Shown: positions 1 to 8,681 of the stretch, piece by piece
How the letters are laid out: every line of letters begins with the position of its first letter
Position numbering within the stretch: the first letter of the stretch is position 1
NCBI GenBank assembly: GCA_001275005.1
Contig: JWZX01003139.1
Location: 1-17,639, forward strand
From: Chrysochromulina tobinii
Taxonomy: Eukaryota > Haptophyta > Prymnesiales > Chrysochromulinaceae
Reading direction: 5' to 3'
Length of the DNA: 17,639 nucleotides
The notes under the pieces: generated by a model
The model's database searches: none
Told to the model about the DNA's origin: nothing
Seen by the model: the letters and a program-made list of their open reading frames with translations, nothing else
Made by a program: the position numbers and the translations under genes

Positions 1-524
1 ACAGAGCCTCCTCCAACCCCACAACTCCGTTTGGAATTCAACGCACGACAGCGATATTTGTAATTTGACCTCAGCTACTTCGTACTTGCCAATATTAGAA
101 TTTTCCTGGCCCCACCGCCTCGTGCACGTATCTAGGTATCTTGCGTTCCCCACTGGCATTTAACGGCTGCACGCTCAATGCGCAACGTAGTCCGTAGCTA
201 CTGCTACGTGTAACACAAGTAACCGGCCGTGCCAAGGACTAGCACTCGAGACTCTGAAGCGGGGTAGCCCGACGCGAGCGCGAACCGCGCGGCCGGATTC
301 TCGGTTTAAAAGAGGCCTCCAAGCGCCACTTCGGGCCCCGCCCCTCAAAGTGCTCGAGATTTGCGGGCTCGTGGGGTGACAGAAAGCCGGTCTCGGTCTG
401 ATAGAAAAGGGCGGACGCGGTTTGTCGTGCGGTACCGCGGTTCCGCACGCCGAGACGCGCGAGCGTGTGTGGGCATGGCGATGCCGGCAACGAACAATCG
501 GAGCGGGAGTCGGTGCCGAGTCGA
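1..524. other. Non-coding or unassigned left flank
   Basis: I see no supportable gene here. Short open frames exist on both strands, but they overlap each other, are rich in Arg, Ser and Pro as expected from random GC-rich DNA, and show no recognisable domain. The first 170 bases are more AT-rich than the rest, which fits intergenic DNA. Confidence 0.5.
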
Positions 525-740
525 TCACGGGCATGTTTTCAAATATGCATCCAGGTCAAAGCGCTTCTCGGCGTGGTTGAACATCCACACCTTGTCATAC
601 GACGGCGTGCCATAGTACCGACGGACCAGGAGCAGTAGGTGCTCGGCCTCGGCGTTGGTGAGCCGCTCGGGCACCACCTCCGAGCGCATGGGTGCGATCG
701 CCTTGGCCGTGAGCAGCTCCTCAAAGAGGTGCACGCTCAT
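525..740 (-). CDS. Small hypothetical protein, possibly a C-terminal exon
   Basis: This is a 71-residue frame with a true ATG (complement of 738-740) and a stop at 525-527. I do not recognise the family. The sequence looks protein-like rather than random: it begins MSVHLFEELLTAK, has a Leu-rich amphipathic segment (EAEHLLLLVRRYYG, about residues 33-46) and ends with Asp, Phe, Tyr and Trp residues spread as in a folded protein. Most codons end in C or G. The same frame is open upstream to a stop at 783-785, so an earlier start or a splice acceptor is possible and this may be the last exon of a larger gene. A diverged repeat (776-846) lies just upstream. Function unknown. Confidence 0.35.
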   Translation of the reverse strand: MSVHLFEELLTAKAIAPMRSEVVPERLTNAEAEHLLLLVRRYYGTPSYDKVWMFNHAEKRFDLDAYLKTCP

Positions 741-1099
741 CGAGCGCGCCGAAGGGGAGACGTCCTTCGTCCAGCGTGAACGTTAACAACACGACAACAC
801 CAGTGCTCGGCACTGTTCCTGCCCGCTCAGGATGCACACACCTTACACGACTTCAGCGTGAAGAGGGCTGCGGGGAAATCCTTGGGTATGCGCGCCACGC
901 GCCACGGGTCTCGCGACCTTCGTAGAGATCTAGCTAGGTGTGAAGAAGGTGATAGGAATTCGAAATACTCAGAGTACGGAGCAGTCGAGTCCACTTGCTA
1001 AAATTGGTTCAGTGTCACGAAATTCTCTGAAGTTTTGGTACCCGGTAGTGCTCGAAAAGTCGCCGGCCCGGGTTTCACAAGCAGGTCGCGGCGCTTATC
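741..1099. other. Intergenic region between two divergent frames
   Basis: This stretch separates the minus-strand small frame from the plus-strand methyltransferase. It holds the diverged repeat at 776-846. From about 930 to 1060 it is relatively AT-rich, as expected of a promoter or 5' untranslated region. I see no TATA box or other definite element. Confidence 0.4.
776..846 (+). repeat. Diverged dispersed repeat, copy A
   Basis: This segment aligns by eye with 4612-4695 in the same orientation. Both begin gtgaacgttaac, share gacaac and the block cactgtt-ctgcccgctcag, and end cacacaccttac. The last 28 bases (from ctgcccgctcag to cacaccttac) differ at only two positions, while the middle contains small indels. 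The two copies lie in the 5' flanks of different genes. The relationship looks like an old duplication or a short mobile or regulatory element. Confidence 0.6.
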
Positions 1100-2056
1100 A
1101 TGCTGGTCGGCGATGGTTGTTCAAACCAGGCGCTGAGATGGACCGAGAGCGCGGAACACCTTGCTTTCATCATGCGCAGCACCAGCAAATCTGACAAAGC
1201 ACGCGCACATTCATACGAGTACCTCTACCACCGCCAGCTGGGGCCCATCGCACACCGCGTGTGTGACTGCCTTAAGAACAACAGCAACAACCAGCGCGCG
1301 CGCGGCGCGCGCGCCGCACGCTCGACGTCAGAGTGCAAGCCGATTCGGTTCTTGGAGATTGGACTGGGCTGTGGTATGCCATGGGGAGCGGGCGCAAGCG
1401 TCGAGATGTGGCATAATCCGTTTCGGCCGCCCCTCAAGTTGGAGCTTCACATCCTCGAGCTTGACCGGCCGTGTTCCGAAAAGTGGACAGCAGCACACCG
1501 CACGCGTGCGACAGTCCACGTGGGCAGCCAATCATCGCCGGCGGACCTCGACCGGCTATACAATGCGTCAGGCGCGTCTCCATTCGACGTTGTGGCCGAC
1601 GATGGGTCGCACAGACCGCAAGACCAGCTTGTGACGCTGCAGCATGCCTTGGAGCGGCGACGAGTCGCGCCCGGCGGCGTGTACATTGTGGAAGATATAA
1701 TGGACTCGTGCCTCTCATGGCGCGGTCCGAGCTGCTTCCTCGACCGTTACGGCAACGCCACTCTGTTCGCGAAGGTGGTCGATTGGCAACGTGACATGTC
1801 GCAAGGATTCGTGCCGTTGCCAGGCGTGCGTAGCATCAATTTCTTCCAAGAGGGTGTCGCGTTCGAGGTGTACGCGAACTCGGACCTCGGGGCCACGAGG
1901 CGTGCCGACTCTCCGCCCTTGGAAGAGATTCGTCGTCAGCATCTCCGAGCTCAACGAGTACCTCTACCACCTTTATTAGCTCGGCTGCGAGGTGCGACGA
2001 CGCCTTGGGGCTACAATAGTAGAGAGGCTCGTAGCTCTCCGGGACGCCGTGTGTAG
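1100..2056 (+). CDS. Class I SAM-dependent methyltransferase (MycE/TylF-like fold)
   Basis: The protein is read as 318 residues. It carries the hallmarks of a class I S-adenosylmethionine methyltransferase of the macrocin/mycinamicin O-methyltransferase-like group common in algae and fungi. An N-terminal SDK...HSYEYLYHRQLGP segment (31-49) is followed by motif I FLEIGLGCG (84-92), an acidic strand end ILELD (118-122), the DDGSH motif (167-171, typically metal or substrate binding) and PGGVYIVED (191-199). The substrate cannot be told; sugar, glycan or small-molecule O-methylation is typical of relatives. The ATG at 1172 (residue 25) sits just before the conserved SDK block and may be the true start. 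A basic Asn/Arg insert (about 60-76) is encoded by alternating GC. After about 1918 codon quality drops in this frame, while the next frame reads a plausible C terminus to a stop at 1977-1979, so the last 46 residues here are doubtful. Confidence 0.78.
   Translation: MLVGDGCSNQALRWTESAEHLAFIMRSTSKSDKARAHSYEYLYHRQLGPIAHRVCDCLKNNSNNQRARGARAARSTSECKPIRFLEIGLGCGMPWGAGASVEMWHNPFRPPLKLELHILELDRPCSEKWTAAHRTRATVHVGSQSSPADLDRLYNASGASPFDVVADDGSHRPQDQLVTLQHALERRRVAPGGVYIVEDIMDSCLSWRGPSCFLDRYGNATLFAKVVDWQRDMSQGFVPLPGVRSINFFQEGVAFEVYANSDLGATRRADSPPLEEIRRQHLRAQRVPLPPLLARLRGATTPWGYNSREARSSPGRRV
1293..1315. repeat. Alternating GC tract inside methyltransferase 1
   Basis: A run of alternating G and C (gcgcgcgcgc, gg, cgcgcgcgcc) is self-complementary and of the type that can adopt Z-DNA. 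It encodes an Arg/Ala insert (RARGARAAR) between the N-terminal helices and SAM motif I, a place where relatives normally have a short loop. Confidence 0.5.
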
Positions 2057-2989
2057 AATTGGATTGTGCGTCTGGGGTTGGGGGGGGGAGACGGGGAGGC
2101 CGTGCCAATCGCCTAAGGATCTCGGGAGGAGGCCTTCACCCCACTCGCTGTCGGTGCCGTCTGAGTGTGCGGCTGCACATGGCTGAGTCCGTGAGTGCGA
2201 TGTGGTCTTCACTGATCACTCGTCCGTCTTCCGTCGCGGCGTGTCTCACAATTCTCCGCGGTCTTCGGTATCTCGTGTGTCAGCGTCGTCACGCCGTGGC
2301 ACCTGACACTTCCAGTTTGCCAAGTGCCAATGTGAGCACAGCCAGGTAGTCGTACACACGTCCTCGCCTACCGACACCGAAAGCTACGAAGTTCCTAACT
2401 CCACCTCGTTCTGGTACCGAACCATGTAGTACCGATCCCCGATAGTACTAAAATACCATACCGCGTCTACCCGACATCAGACATCACCAACCTCCGCCGC
2501 GCCTCGCTGCCACCTCCGTCGCGGGCGCGGCTAACCCGCGGCCCTGCTCCACTGCATACCGTGTACGTGCGGCACGAGAGTACCCCGCGCATACATACCG
2601 GGCTACCAATAACCTAATTAGGTGAGAAATTGTACACCGGTACTGGTGTGCCCACAGCCATCCAGCGTCCTGCTCGCTGTCCAACGGCTTACCAACGGCA
2701 TGCGCCGGGCTCTCCGGAGAGGCTCTCGTCCCCAACAACATCGAACCCGACGTGCCTCGCTCGTGACTTTGACTTGCCCTTAGCGTTGCTCTTGCTCGGA
2801 GTAGCTCTTCCTGCGTAGTAGTCGAGCGATCGCAACGCCCCACCCACCCGCTTTGCAGCGCCCGCGTCACCGCCGCCGCTGCGCGCGCGCTCGTCATGGC
2901 GATCGGTCATGTGCAAAGCACCGTTCACCAAGATAGCGCGCAAGATAGCGCTCAAGATAGCGCTCAAGATAGCGCGCAAGGCGCCTCCA
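2057..2989. other. Convergent intergenic region
   Basis: No gene is supported between methyltransferase 1 and the oxygenase, which converge here. Short frames are present on both strands but none has coherent codon use or a domain. The region holds a 12-bp palindrome acctaattaggt (2612-2623), a weak hairpin around 2634-2650 (acacc...ggtgt) and the 12-bp tandem repeat at 2929-2976. It presumably carries two 3' untranslated regions. Confidence 0.5.
2929..2976. repeat. 12-bp tandem repeat, four copies
   Basis: Four consecutive units of caagatagcgcg or caagatagcgct occupy this interval, followed by a partial fifth unit (caagg). The only variation is the last base (G, T, T, G). It lies 13 bp beyond the stop codon of the minus-strand oxygenase, so it would be in that gene's 3' untranslated region. 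Its period equals that of the degenerate repeat inside the tail of the same gene. Confidence 0.9.
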
Positions 2990-4441
2990 CTAGTGCCGTG
3001 CCCCCTCCGACGGCGCCTCCGACGTTCCCTCCTCAGAACCTGCGTCCCAAGTGTTATCCCAAGTGCGACTCGAGTTTGGGTACGCCTCGGGACGCGAGAA
3101 AGTCTCGTCACGCTGCGCCGCCTCCATTGGCGAGCTCTCCCACGAGCTCGACCTCATCTCGCACGAGCGCCAGTTGTGATCGTCGGCACAACGGCCGCCG
3201 TGGCGGCCGTCGACGGAGCGCGAGTCCGAGAGCGTGTACCAGCCACTGCCGTGCCGGTCCGAGCGGCGCTCCGCGTGCCGGTCTGCGCGGCGGTCCATCT
3301 GCCAGTCCGTGTGCCGCTCAGCCCTTGGCGAGCTCCAACGGTCGATGGAACGGTGGGCCCGGCCGTTACGAAAGCCGTTACGCCTCGACGGCCGAGTGCC
3401 CGAGGAGCGATGCGCCGAGGAGCAATCGGCGAGCGATCGGTCGGCATGCGGGCGCTCAGCCGGAGGCGAGTAGCGGCGGCGGCTCTTGCAGAACTGCACC
3501 GAGCCATCAGAACGGAGCTCGTCGTTGTCAACCTGGCGTAGCCGATGGTTATACTGACCGACCATCTCTTCTGGGTGCTTAGGAGTGGCGGCGAGAAAGA
3601 CGTGGGTAGCGGCGCGCTGAAAGTACGGCGCCGAAATGCGCACCCGGCCGTGCGTTAGGATGCGGTGGTGCAGCGCGTGCACTCCCGCCGAGTTGCAGAT
3701 CCTGGCCAGCGTCATGCCACCGAAAAGGATGGCCTCGTCCGCGCCCATCGTCGTCTCGATCGGAACCCACTCGGCACTGCCTTTGGGCTGGATCTCAAGG
3801 CCTGGCGAGGAGCTCTTTGGAATGAGCGTGAGGAGCCCCATGTCGTAGTGCGGGTCTCCGTCGCGCTCGTTGAGCACGCCATGGTACTTGTACACGCGCA
3901 CCATCGGGCTGATCGTCTCGCGCGGCCGGTCCTCAGCTCGCGCTCGCTCCGCGCCATCGACGAGGGCGCGGAGCTGCGCCGCGCCGCCACCCCCGATCGC
4001 CGTGGCCAGGGCCGCAAGCGCCTGCGTGCAGCGAGCCTCGCAGATGCTCGCAAACGTCAACGCGGTCTCCAAGAAGCGGCTCGCCTTCGGATGGTCCTCC
4101 AGCTTGCCGAATGGGTGAGAGCCAAAGTGGTGGAGCTCGAGCCATTCGCGCACTCGGTCGCACACATATCCGTCGCGGCTGTCTAAGTCATCCAGCTGCT
4201 CGTCGGATATGCGCAGCGCCCTCATTTCGACCGAATCCTCAAAGGCTTGCTGCGCTGCGTCCAACATCTCGTGCACCGCCGCCGCCTCCGGGGGCGTCAG
4301 CTTGATCACGGCAAAGCCATCGCGTTGCAGGCTACGGATAGCCTCCGAGGTCCAGGTCAACGTATCATTCCGCTCGGTGAAGCACGGCTGCGCGGCCACT
4401 ACTTCACGCGGAGGCGCCTCGAGGGCGCGGCAGAGATCCAT
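2990..4441 (-). CDS. 2-oxoglutarate/Fe(II)-dependent oxygenase (isopenicillin-N-synthase-like)
   Basis: The 483-residue frame starts at a true ATG. Residues about 33-300 match the DIOX_N plus 2OG-FeII_Oxy architecture. The N-terminal strand DGFAVIKL (41-48) is typical. The iron ligands are the HYD pair (His198, Asp200) and distal His259 in HHRI. Arg268 in RVRIS is the expected 2-oxoglutarate-binding Arg of the RxS motif. Between them lies the usual WVPIET...GADEAILFGG core. Such enzymes hydroxylate or oxidise small molecules using O2 and 2-oxoglutarate; the substrate is not predictable. Residues about 311-483 are a low-complexity Arg/Ser/Asp/His/Glu tail with a 4-residue period (units like RADR, HAER, RSDR), absent from ordinary members. 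It may be a genuine extension or read-through of an unspliced intron: a GTGCAG donor-like site follows the codons for SDGS. The gene is head to head with the ISWI gene. Confidence 0.85.
   Translation of the reverse strand: MDLCRALEAPPREVVAAQPCFTERNDTLTWTSEAIRSLQRDGFAVIKLTPPEAAAVHEMLDAAQQAFEDSVEMRALRISDEQLDDLDSRDGYVCDRVREWLELHHFGSHPFGKLEDHPKASRFLETALTFASICEARCTQALAALATAIGGGGAAQLRALVDGAERARAEDRPRETISPMVRVYKYHGVLNERDGDPHYDMGLLTLIPKSSSPGLEIQPKGSAEWVPIETTMGADEAILFGGMTLARICNSAGVHALHHRILTHGRVRISAPYFQRAATHVFLAATPKHPEEMVGQYNHRLRQVDNDELRSDGSVQFCKSRRRYSPPAERPHADRSLADCSSAHRSSGTRPSRRNGFRNGRAHRSIDRWSSPRAERHTDWQMDRRADRHAERRSDRHGSGWYTLSDSRSVDGRHGGRCADDHNWRSCEMRSSSWESSPMEAAQRDETFSRPEAYPNSSRTWDNTWDAGSEEGTSEAPSEGARH
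3243..3314. repeat. Degenerate 12-bp tandem repeat in the oxygenase tail
   Basis: Six 12-base units of the general form c-g/a-g-t-c-c-n-n-n-t/c-g-c/g follow one another (for example cggtccgagcgg, cggtctgcgcgg, cggtccatctgc, cagtccgtgtgc). On the minus strand they encode four-residue units ending in DR or ER. The degeneracy is high, so this is an old minisatellite that has been kept in frame. Confidence 0.65.
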
Positions 4442-4767
4442 GGACGCTTCCAGACTGTACTACCACAGACTTGGATTCCATGCGTCGGGAGAGTGGCAAC
4501 CACCTCCCTTTGAAACCCAAACCCTAAGGCTCAGAAGCGCGATACATCGTGTTGGGCGTGTTGGTGGGTTGGGATGGTTGTGAGGTTCGTCTGTGTGATC
4601 CGTGTGCCCGTGTGAACGTTAACACGACAGACGCGACAACCGGTGCTACCGGTACGGCCACTGTTACTGCCCGCTCAGAATACACACACCTTACGTGTCC
4701 CGTTTGTGTCCCGGCTCACCCCGGTGTCATTTTTCCGAGGTCGGCGAGTCACAGCGCCCTGCTCCAC
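4442..4767. promoter_or_regulatory. Divergent promoter region of the oxygenase and ISWI genes
   Basis: 326 bp separate the two start codons, which point away from each other. The interval must hold both promoters and 5' untranslated regions unless upstream exons exist. The ISWI frame is open through part of it, but those residues (Thr/Val/Ala-rich) do not resemble ISWI N termini. The region contains repeat copy B (4612-4695). I see no TATA box. Confidence 0.5.
4612..4695 (+). repeat. Diverged dispersed repeat, copy B
   Basis: This is the partner of 776-846 in the same orientation: gtgaacgttaac at the left, cactgtt-ctgcccgctcag near the right, and cacacaccttac at the end. Copy B is about 13 bases longer because of insertions in the middle. 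It ends about 70 bp before the ISWI start codon, inside the probable 5' untranslated region. Confidence 0.6.
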
Positions 4768-7700
4768 ATGTCATCGTCCACGCCAGCCGCCGACAGCGGC
4801 GACGCCACCGCCGCGTGCTCATCGTCTACCGCGCCGCCGCCGCCCAAGAGCGAGCTCGAGCGGCAGTGGCACGAGCGCAGGCAGGAGCGAGCGCAGGTGC
4901 TCAAAAAGGTGCGCGAGGAGGAGAAGCGCGCGCTCAAGGCGAGCGGTGCGGAGGCGTCAAAGCAGCGGATCGCCTACCTGATGAAACAAGCGGACATATT
5001 CACCCACTTCGTCAAGGGATCGTCCGCAGCCGAGGTCGCCGAGAGCGAGGCCAAGGCAACGGCCGCCGCCGCCGCCGCCGCCGCGAGCAGCGGTGAGGGG
5101 CGCCGTGGCAAGGGGCGGTTGTCCGAGAAGGCGGAGGACGAGGCGCTTCTGCGCGCCGCGACCACGGGCGATGCGGCGAGCGCGTCCGAGGGCACGCGCC
5201 TCACGGTGCAGCCTCCGTGCATCGCCTTTGGCAAGATGCGCGCGTACCAGCTCGAGGGCCTGAACTGGCTGATCAAGCTGCACGAGCAGGGGATCAACGG
5301 GATCCTTGCGGATGAGATGGGGCTTGGCAAGACGCTGCAGACCATCTCGCTCCTAGGGTACCTCAAGGAGTCTCGCCAGATCGCCGGCCCGCACCTGATC
5401 ATCACGCCCAAGTCGACGCTTACGAATTGGGCGAACGAGTGCGCGCGCTGGTGCCCTTCGCTCAAGGTCTTCAAGCTGCAGGGCGACCGCAAGAACCGCG
5501 AGGCGCTGTGCGAGCAGTACTTTGATGCGGCGGACACCTTCGACGTGTGCCTCACCACATACGAGACCGTCCTGCAGGAGAAGGCCGCGATTCAGAAGCT
5601 TGTGTGGAAGTATCTCATCATCGACGAGGCGCACCGCATCAAGAATGAGCAATCGAAGCTCGCGACGGTCGTGCGCCTGTTCCACACGCACTTCCGGCTG
5701 CTGATCACGGGCACGCCGTTGCAGAACGACCTGCACGAGCTCTGGGCGATGCTCAACTTCCTCTTACCGGATGTCTTCGGGGAGGCGGCCACGTTCGACG
5801 CGTGGTTCGACATTGACAAGGCGCGGGAGGCCGGCGGCGATGCAGTCGACTTGCTTACACAGCTTCATAAGATCCTCCGACCGTTCCTGCTGCGACGGCT
5901 CAAGGCGGACGTTGAGAAGGACCTGCCGCCCAAGCGCGAGATTAAACTCCTCATCGGGCTCTCCGACATGCAGCGCAAGTGGTACGCCAACATCCTCGAG
6001 AAGAACATCGACGTGCTCAACGCGATGGGGGCGAACAAGACGCGTATGCTCAACATGCTCATGCAGCTGCGCAAGTGCGCCAACCACCCCTACCTCTTCG
6101 AGGGGGCCGAGACGCCCCCGTTCACCAATGACGAGCGGCTCATCCGCGCCTCAGGCAAGATGGCGCTGCTGGACAAGCTGCTGGTCCGATTGCATGCGGG
6201 CGACCATCGCGTGCTCCTCTTCTCGCAGATGACGCGCATGCTCGACATCCTCGAGGACTACTGCGCCTATCGCGGCTGGACTTACTGCCGTATCGACGGC
6301 TCGACGTCAGGCGACAGCCGTGACGAGCAGATGAACGCGTTCAACGCGCCCGGCTCACCCCTCTTCCTCTTCCTCCTCTCGACCCGGGCGGGCGGTCTGG
6401 GCATCAATCTCGCGACCGCAGATACCGTCATCCTCTTCGACTCGGACTGGAACCCGCAGATGGACCTGCAGGCGATGGACCGCGCGCACCGCATCGGGCA
6501 GACGAAGCCGGTGGCCGTCTACCGGTTTTGCACGGAGGGGACTGTGGAGGAGAAGATGATCGAGCGTGCTCAGCGGAAGCTGTATCTCGACGCTGCGGTG
6601 ATCCAGCAGGGGCGGCTCGCCGAGCAGACCAAGGCGCTCACCAAGGACGAGCTCTTATCGATGGTGCGCTTCGGAGCGGATGCGGTCTTCAAGGCGGCGG
6701 CGGGGGCGGACCCGTCGGAGGCCGACCTGGACGCACTGCTCCAGAGAGGTGAAGAGGCCTCCCGCACAGATTCGGAGCGGCTCAAGGCGAGCGGCAACTC
6801 GCTCGCCAACTTCACGCTTGGCAGCGAGGAGAAGTCGCTGTACGAGTACGAAGGGCAGGACTACAAGTCGAAAGAGGCGAAAGGCAAGGGCAAGGACGCG
6901 TGGGTGCTCTCGCTGCCCAAACGGGTGACCAAGGCCAACTACGACGAGAACGCCTACTACCGCAATGCCCTGGATACCGGCAAGGCGGTCGACGCGCGTG
7001 GCGCACCCAAGCCACCCCGGCAGGTGCAGCTTGCGGACTTCCAATTCTTCAACCTCGCGCGGCTCGAGGCGCTTCGCCAAAAGGAGTGGAAGAACTATGA
7101 GTACCGGAAGGCTCATTTCGAGAGGCGTCACGTGGCCGACGCCGGGCCGCTCGATGAGCGCGAGATGCAGCGGGTGGCGCCGCCGCTCTCTGTGGAAGAG
7201 CTCGAGGAGAAGGAGCAGTTGATGAGCGAGGGCTTCACGGGCTGGACGAAGAGGGACGTGCTTGCCTTTGTGCACGGGTGCGAGCTGTTTGGGCCGCGAC
7301 GACCTGCCCAGTGTCGCGAGTGTTGTCGAGGGGAAGACGGTGAAGGAGGTCGCACGGTACGCCGTCGCCTTCTTCGAACGGGTCGACGAGATCAAGGACG
7401 GCGCCAAGTATATGCGCCGCATCTGCGAAGGCGAGGCGCAACTTGCGCGCGCGGCTGAGCTCGACGAGGCGCTTGGGCGCAAGATTCGCGCCACTCGCAA
7501 CCCTTGGCTCGCACTCAAGGTCGACTGGGGCGGGCCGCGCCCCTTCAGCGGCTTCTCCCTCGAAGCCGACCGCTTCCTGCTCTGCATGAGCTACCAACTC
7601 GGATATGGCAAGTGGGAGGAGCTTCAAAAGAAGGTGCGCCAGGCATGGAGCCTCAAGTTTGACTGGTGGCTCCGGACGCGCACCCAGGCCGAGCTTGAAG

Positions 7701-7855
7701 CGCGCGTCGAGCAGCTGGCAAAGCTCGTCGAGGCAGAGCTCCTCCAGAGCGCCGCCCAGCGCAAGGGCGCCGAGGGGGCTACCCCATCAGCCGCCCCGGC
7801 CGCCGGCACCAAGCGACCACTTGACGAGGAGCCACCCACTAGCCGCAAGCGATGA
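4768..7855 (+). CDS. ISWI: ISWI-family SNF2 chromatin-remodelling ATPase (single-base frame change near 7291)
   Basis: This is the catalytic subunit of ISWI nucleosome-spacing complexes, a nuclear DNA translocase. From the ATG at 4768 the order is: an N-terminal Lys/Arg/Glu-rich helix and Ala run; helicase core with Walker A DEMGLGKT (182-189), DEAH (286-289), ITGTPLQNDLHELW (motif III region), LLFSQMTRMLDILEDY, and motifs V-VI STRAGGLGINL and DRAHRIGQ; then the HAND domain (NYDENAYYRNAL...PPRQVQLADFQFF), SANT (WTKRDVLAFVHGCELFG) and SLIDE (EADRFLLCMSYQLGYGKWEEL, FDWWLRTRTQAELE). A basic KRP...SRKR C terminus looks like a nuclear signal. At 7288-7295 the frame must skip one base: CELFG in the first frame continues as RDDLPSVASVVEGK in the second. 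Joined, the protein is about 1028 residues, the usual ISWI length. The ATG at 4768 was chosen because upstream residues look non-coding. No introns are seen. Confidence 0.96.
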
Positions 7856-8681
7856 GTCACTTAGTACTAGTGTGCGCATGTAATACGTGCGGCGGTTCAG
7901 CAGCACCGCGATTCGTCGCATACACACGGGCGCGAATCGAATCGCCATCAATGAATGTTGAAACGAAAGGGAAAGCATCTAACCCTTGTAATCGTCCCCA
8001 AACCCCATCGGTACCGCGTACCCGCCGCCCGGGGTTAAGCGAAGAGGCCTCAGACCCCACCGCACACGCACACGTGAAATCTGAAACCGAAGCCCCACGC
8101 CACCGCAGGAGCCACGACCGCGTCGACCCCTCGACCGGACGCCCGCGGCGCACGGGGGGGACATCCGGAAAACCGGCCAAAATTTGACCCATCATGATTC
8201 ATGTGAATAGTGACCGCACCCAGGCCGCCAAATCCAGAAAAGATATGGATAAACCCTCTAAAAGCCTCGTGGCAGTAGGATATGAGTACTGAAACGAGAA
8301 AGACGTTACTCTCCTCGCCTCACTTCTATCAACGACACCGCTCGAACTCATAAAATCCACCCAACACATGACCCAACTATCATTGACCCATCATACATGA
8401 CGCCCGCAACACCTTCAAATCACCCCACCACACACCAGGGCACTAGGGCGTTCGCTTCAACTAGGGATAGTAGCTCGTTCAGATAAACTCTCACTCGTGC
8501 TCGTCCGCAGCTGACATTGACAGCCACGTGCGCTTCCCGCGACGCTCCACGCGCGGGAAGCTTTGATGTCACCCCTCTGCTTCGCACGCGCTCCGAACTT
8601 GCGGCACGCCTTATCATGTCTCCAACCGCTCCTTCGCTCTGTTTGCGAGCGCATGCTGCGAAGGACGCTGACCCTTGCCGC
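7856..8681. other. Convergent 3' region between ISWI and G-beta-like genes
   Basis: I see no gene in these 826 bp. The first 300 bp are GC-rich. The stretch 8180-8500 is clearly more AT-rich, with many ATG, CAT and ACA words and no long frame. A 12-mer ttgacccatcat occurs twice (8184-8195 and 8383-8394). The region should contain the 3' ends of both flanking genes. Confidence 0.5.

Noticed and set aside
175-534. Minus-strand 119-residue frame at the left edge
   Set aside because: Arg/Pro/Ser-rich, overlapped by other frames, no domain and no consistent codon preference.
2896-3582. Plus-strand 228-residue frame beginning with an ATG and containing four Gln-Asp-Ser-Ala units
   Set aside because: It is antisense to the oxygenase, has Ser/Arg/Pro/Ala composition typical of shadow frames and no domain. 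The units are only the 12-bp repeat read in frame.
4549-4767. N-terminal extension of ISWI by 73 residues
   Set aside because: It begins at a GTG, its composition is unlike ISWI N termini, and it overlaps the dispersed repeat. The ATG at 4768 gives the normal family length.
6655-7587. Minus-strand 310-residue frame
   Set aside because: It lies wholly opposite the conserved ISWI HAND-SANT-SLIDE coding sequence and shows no domain of its own.
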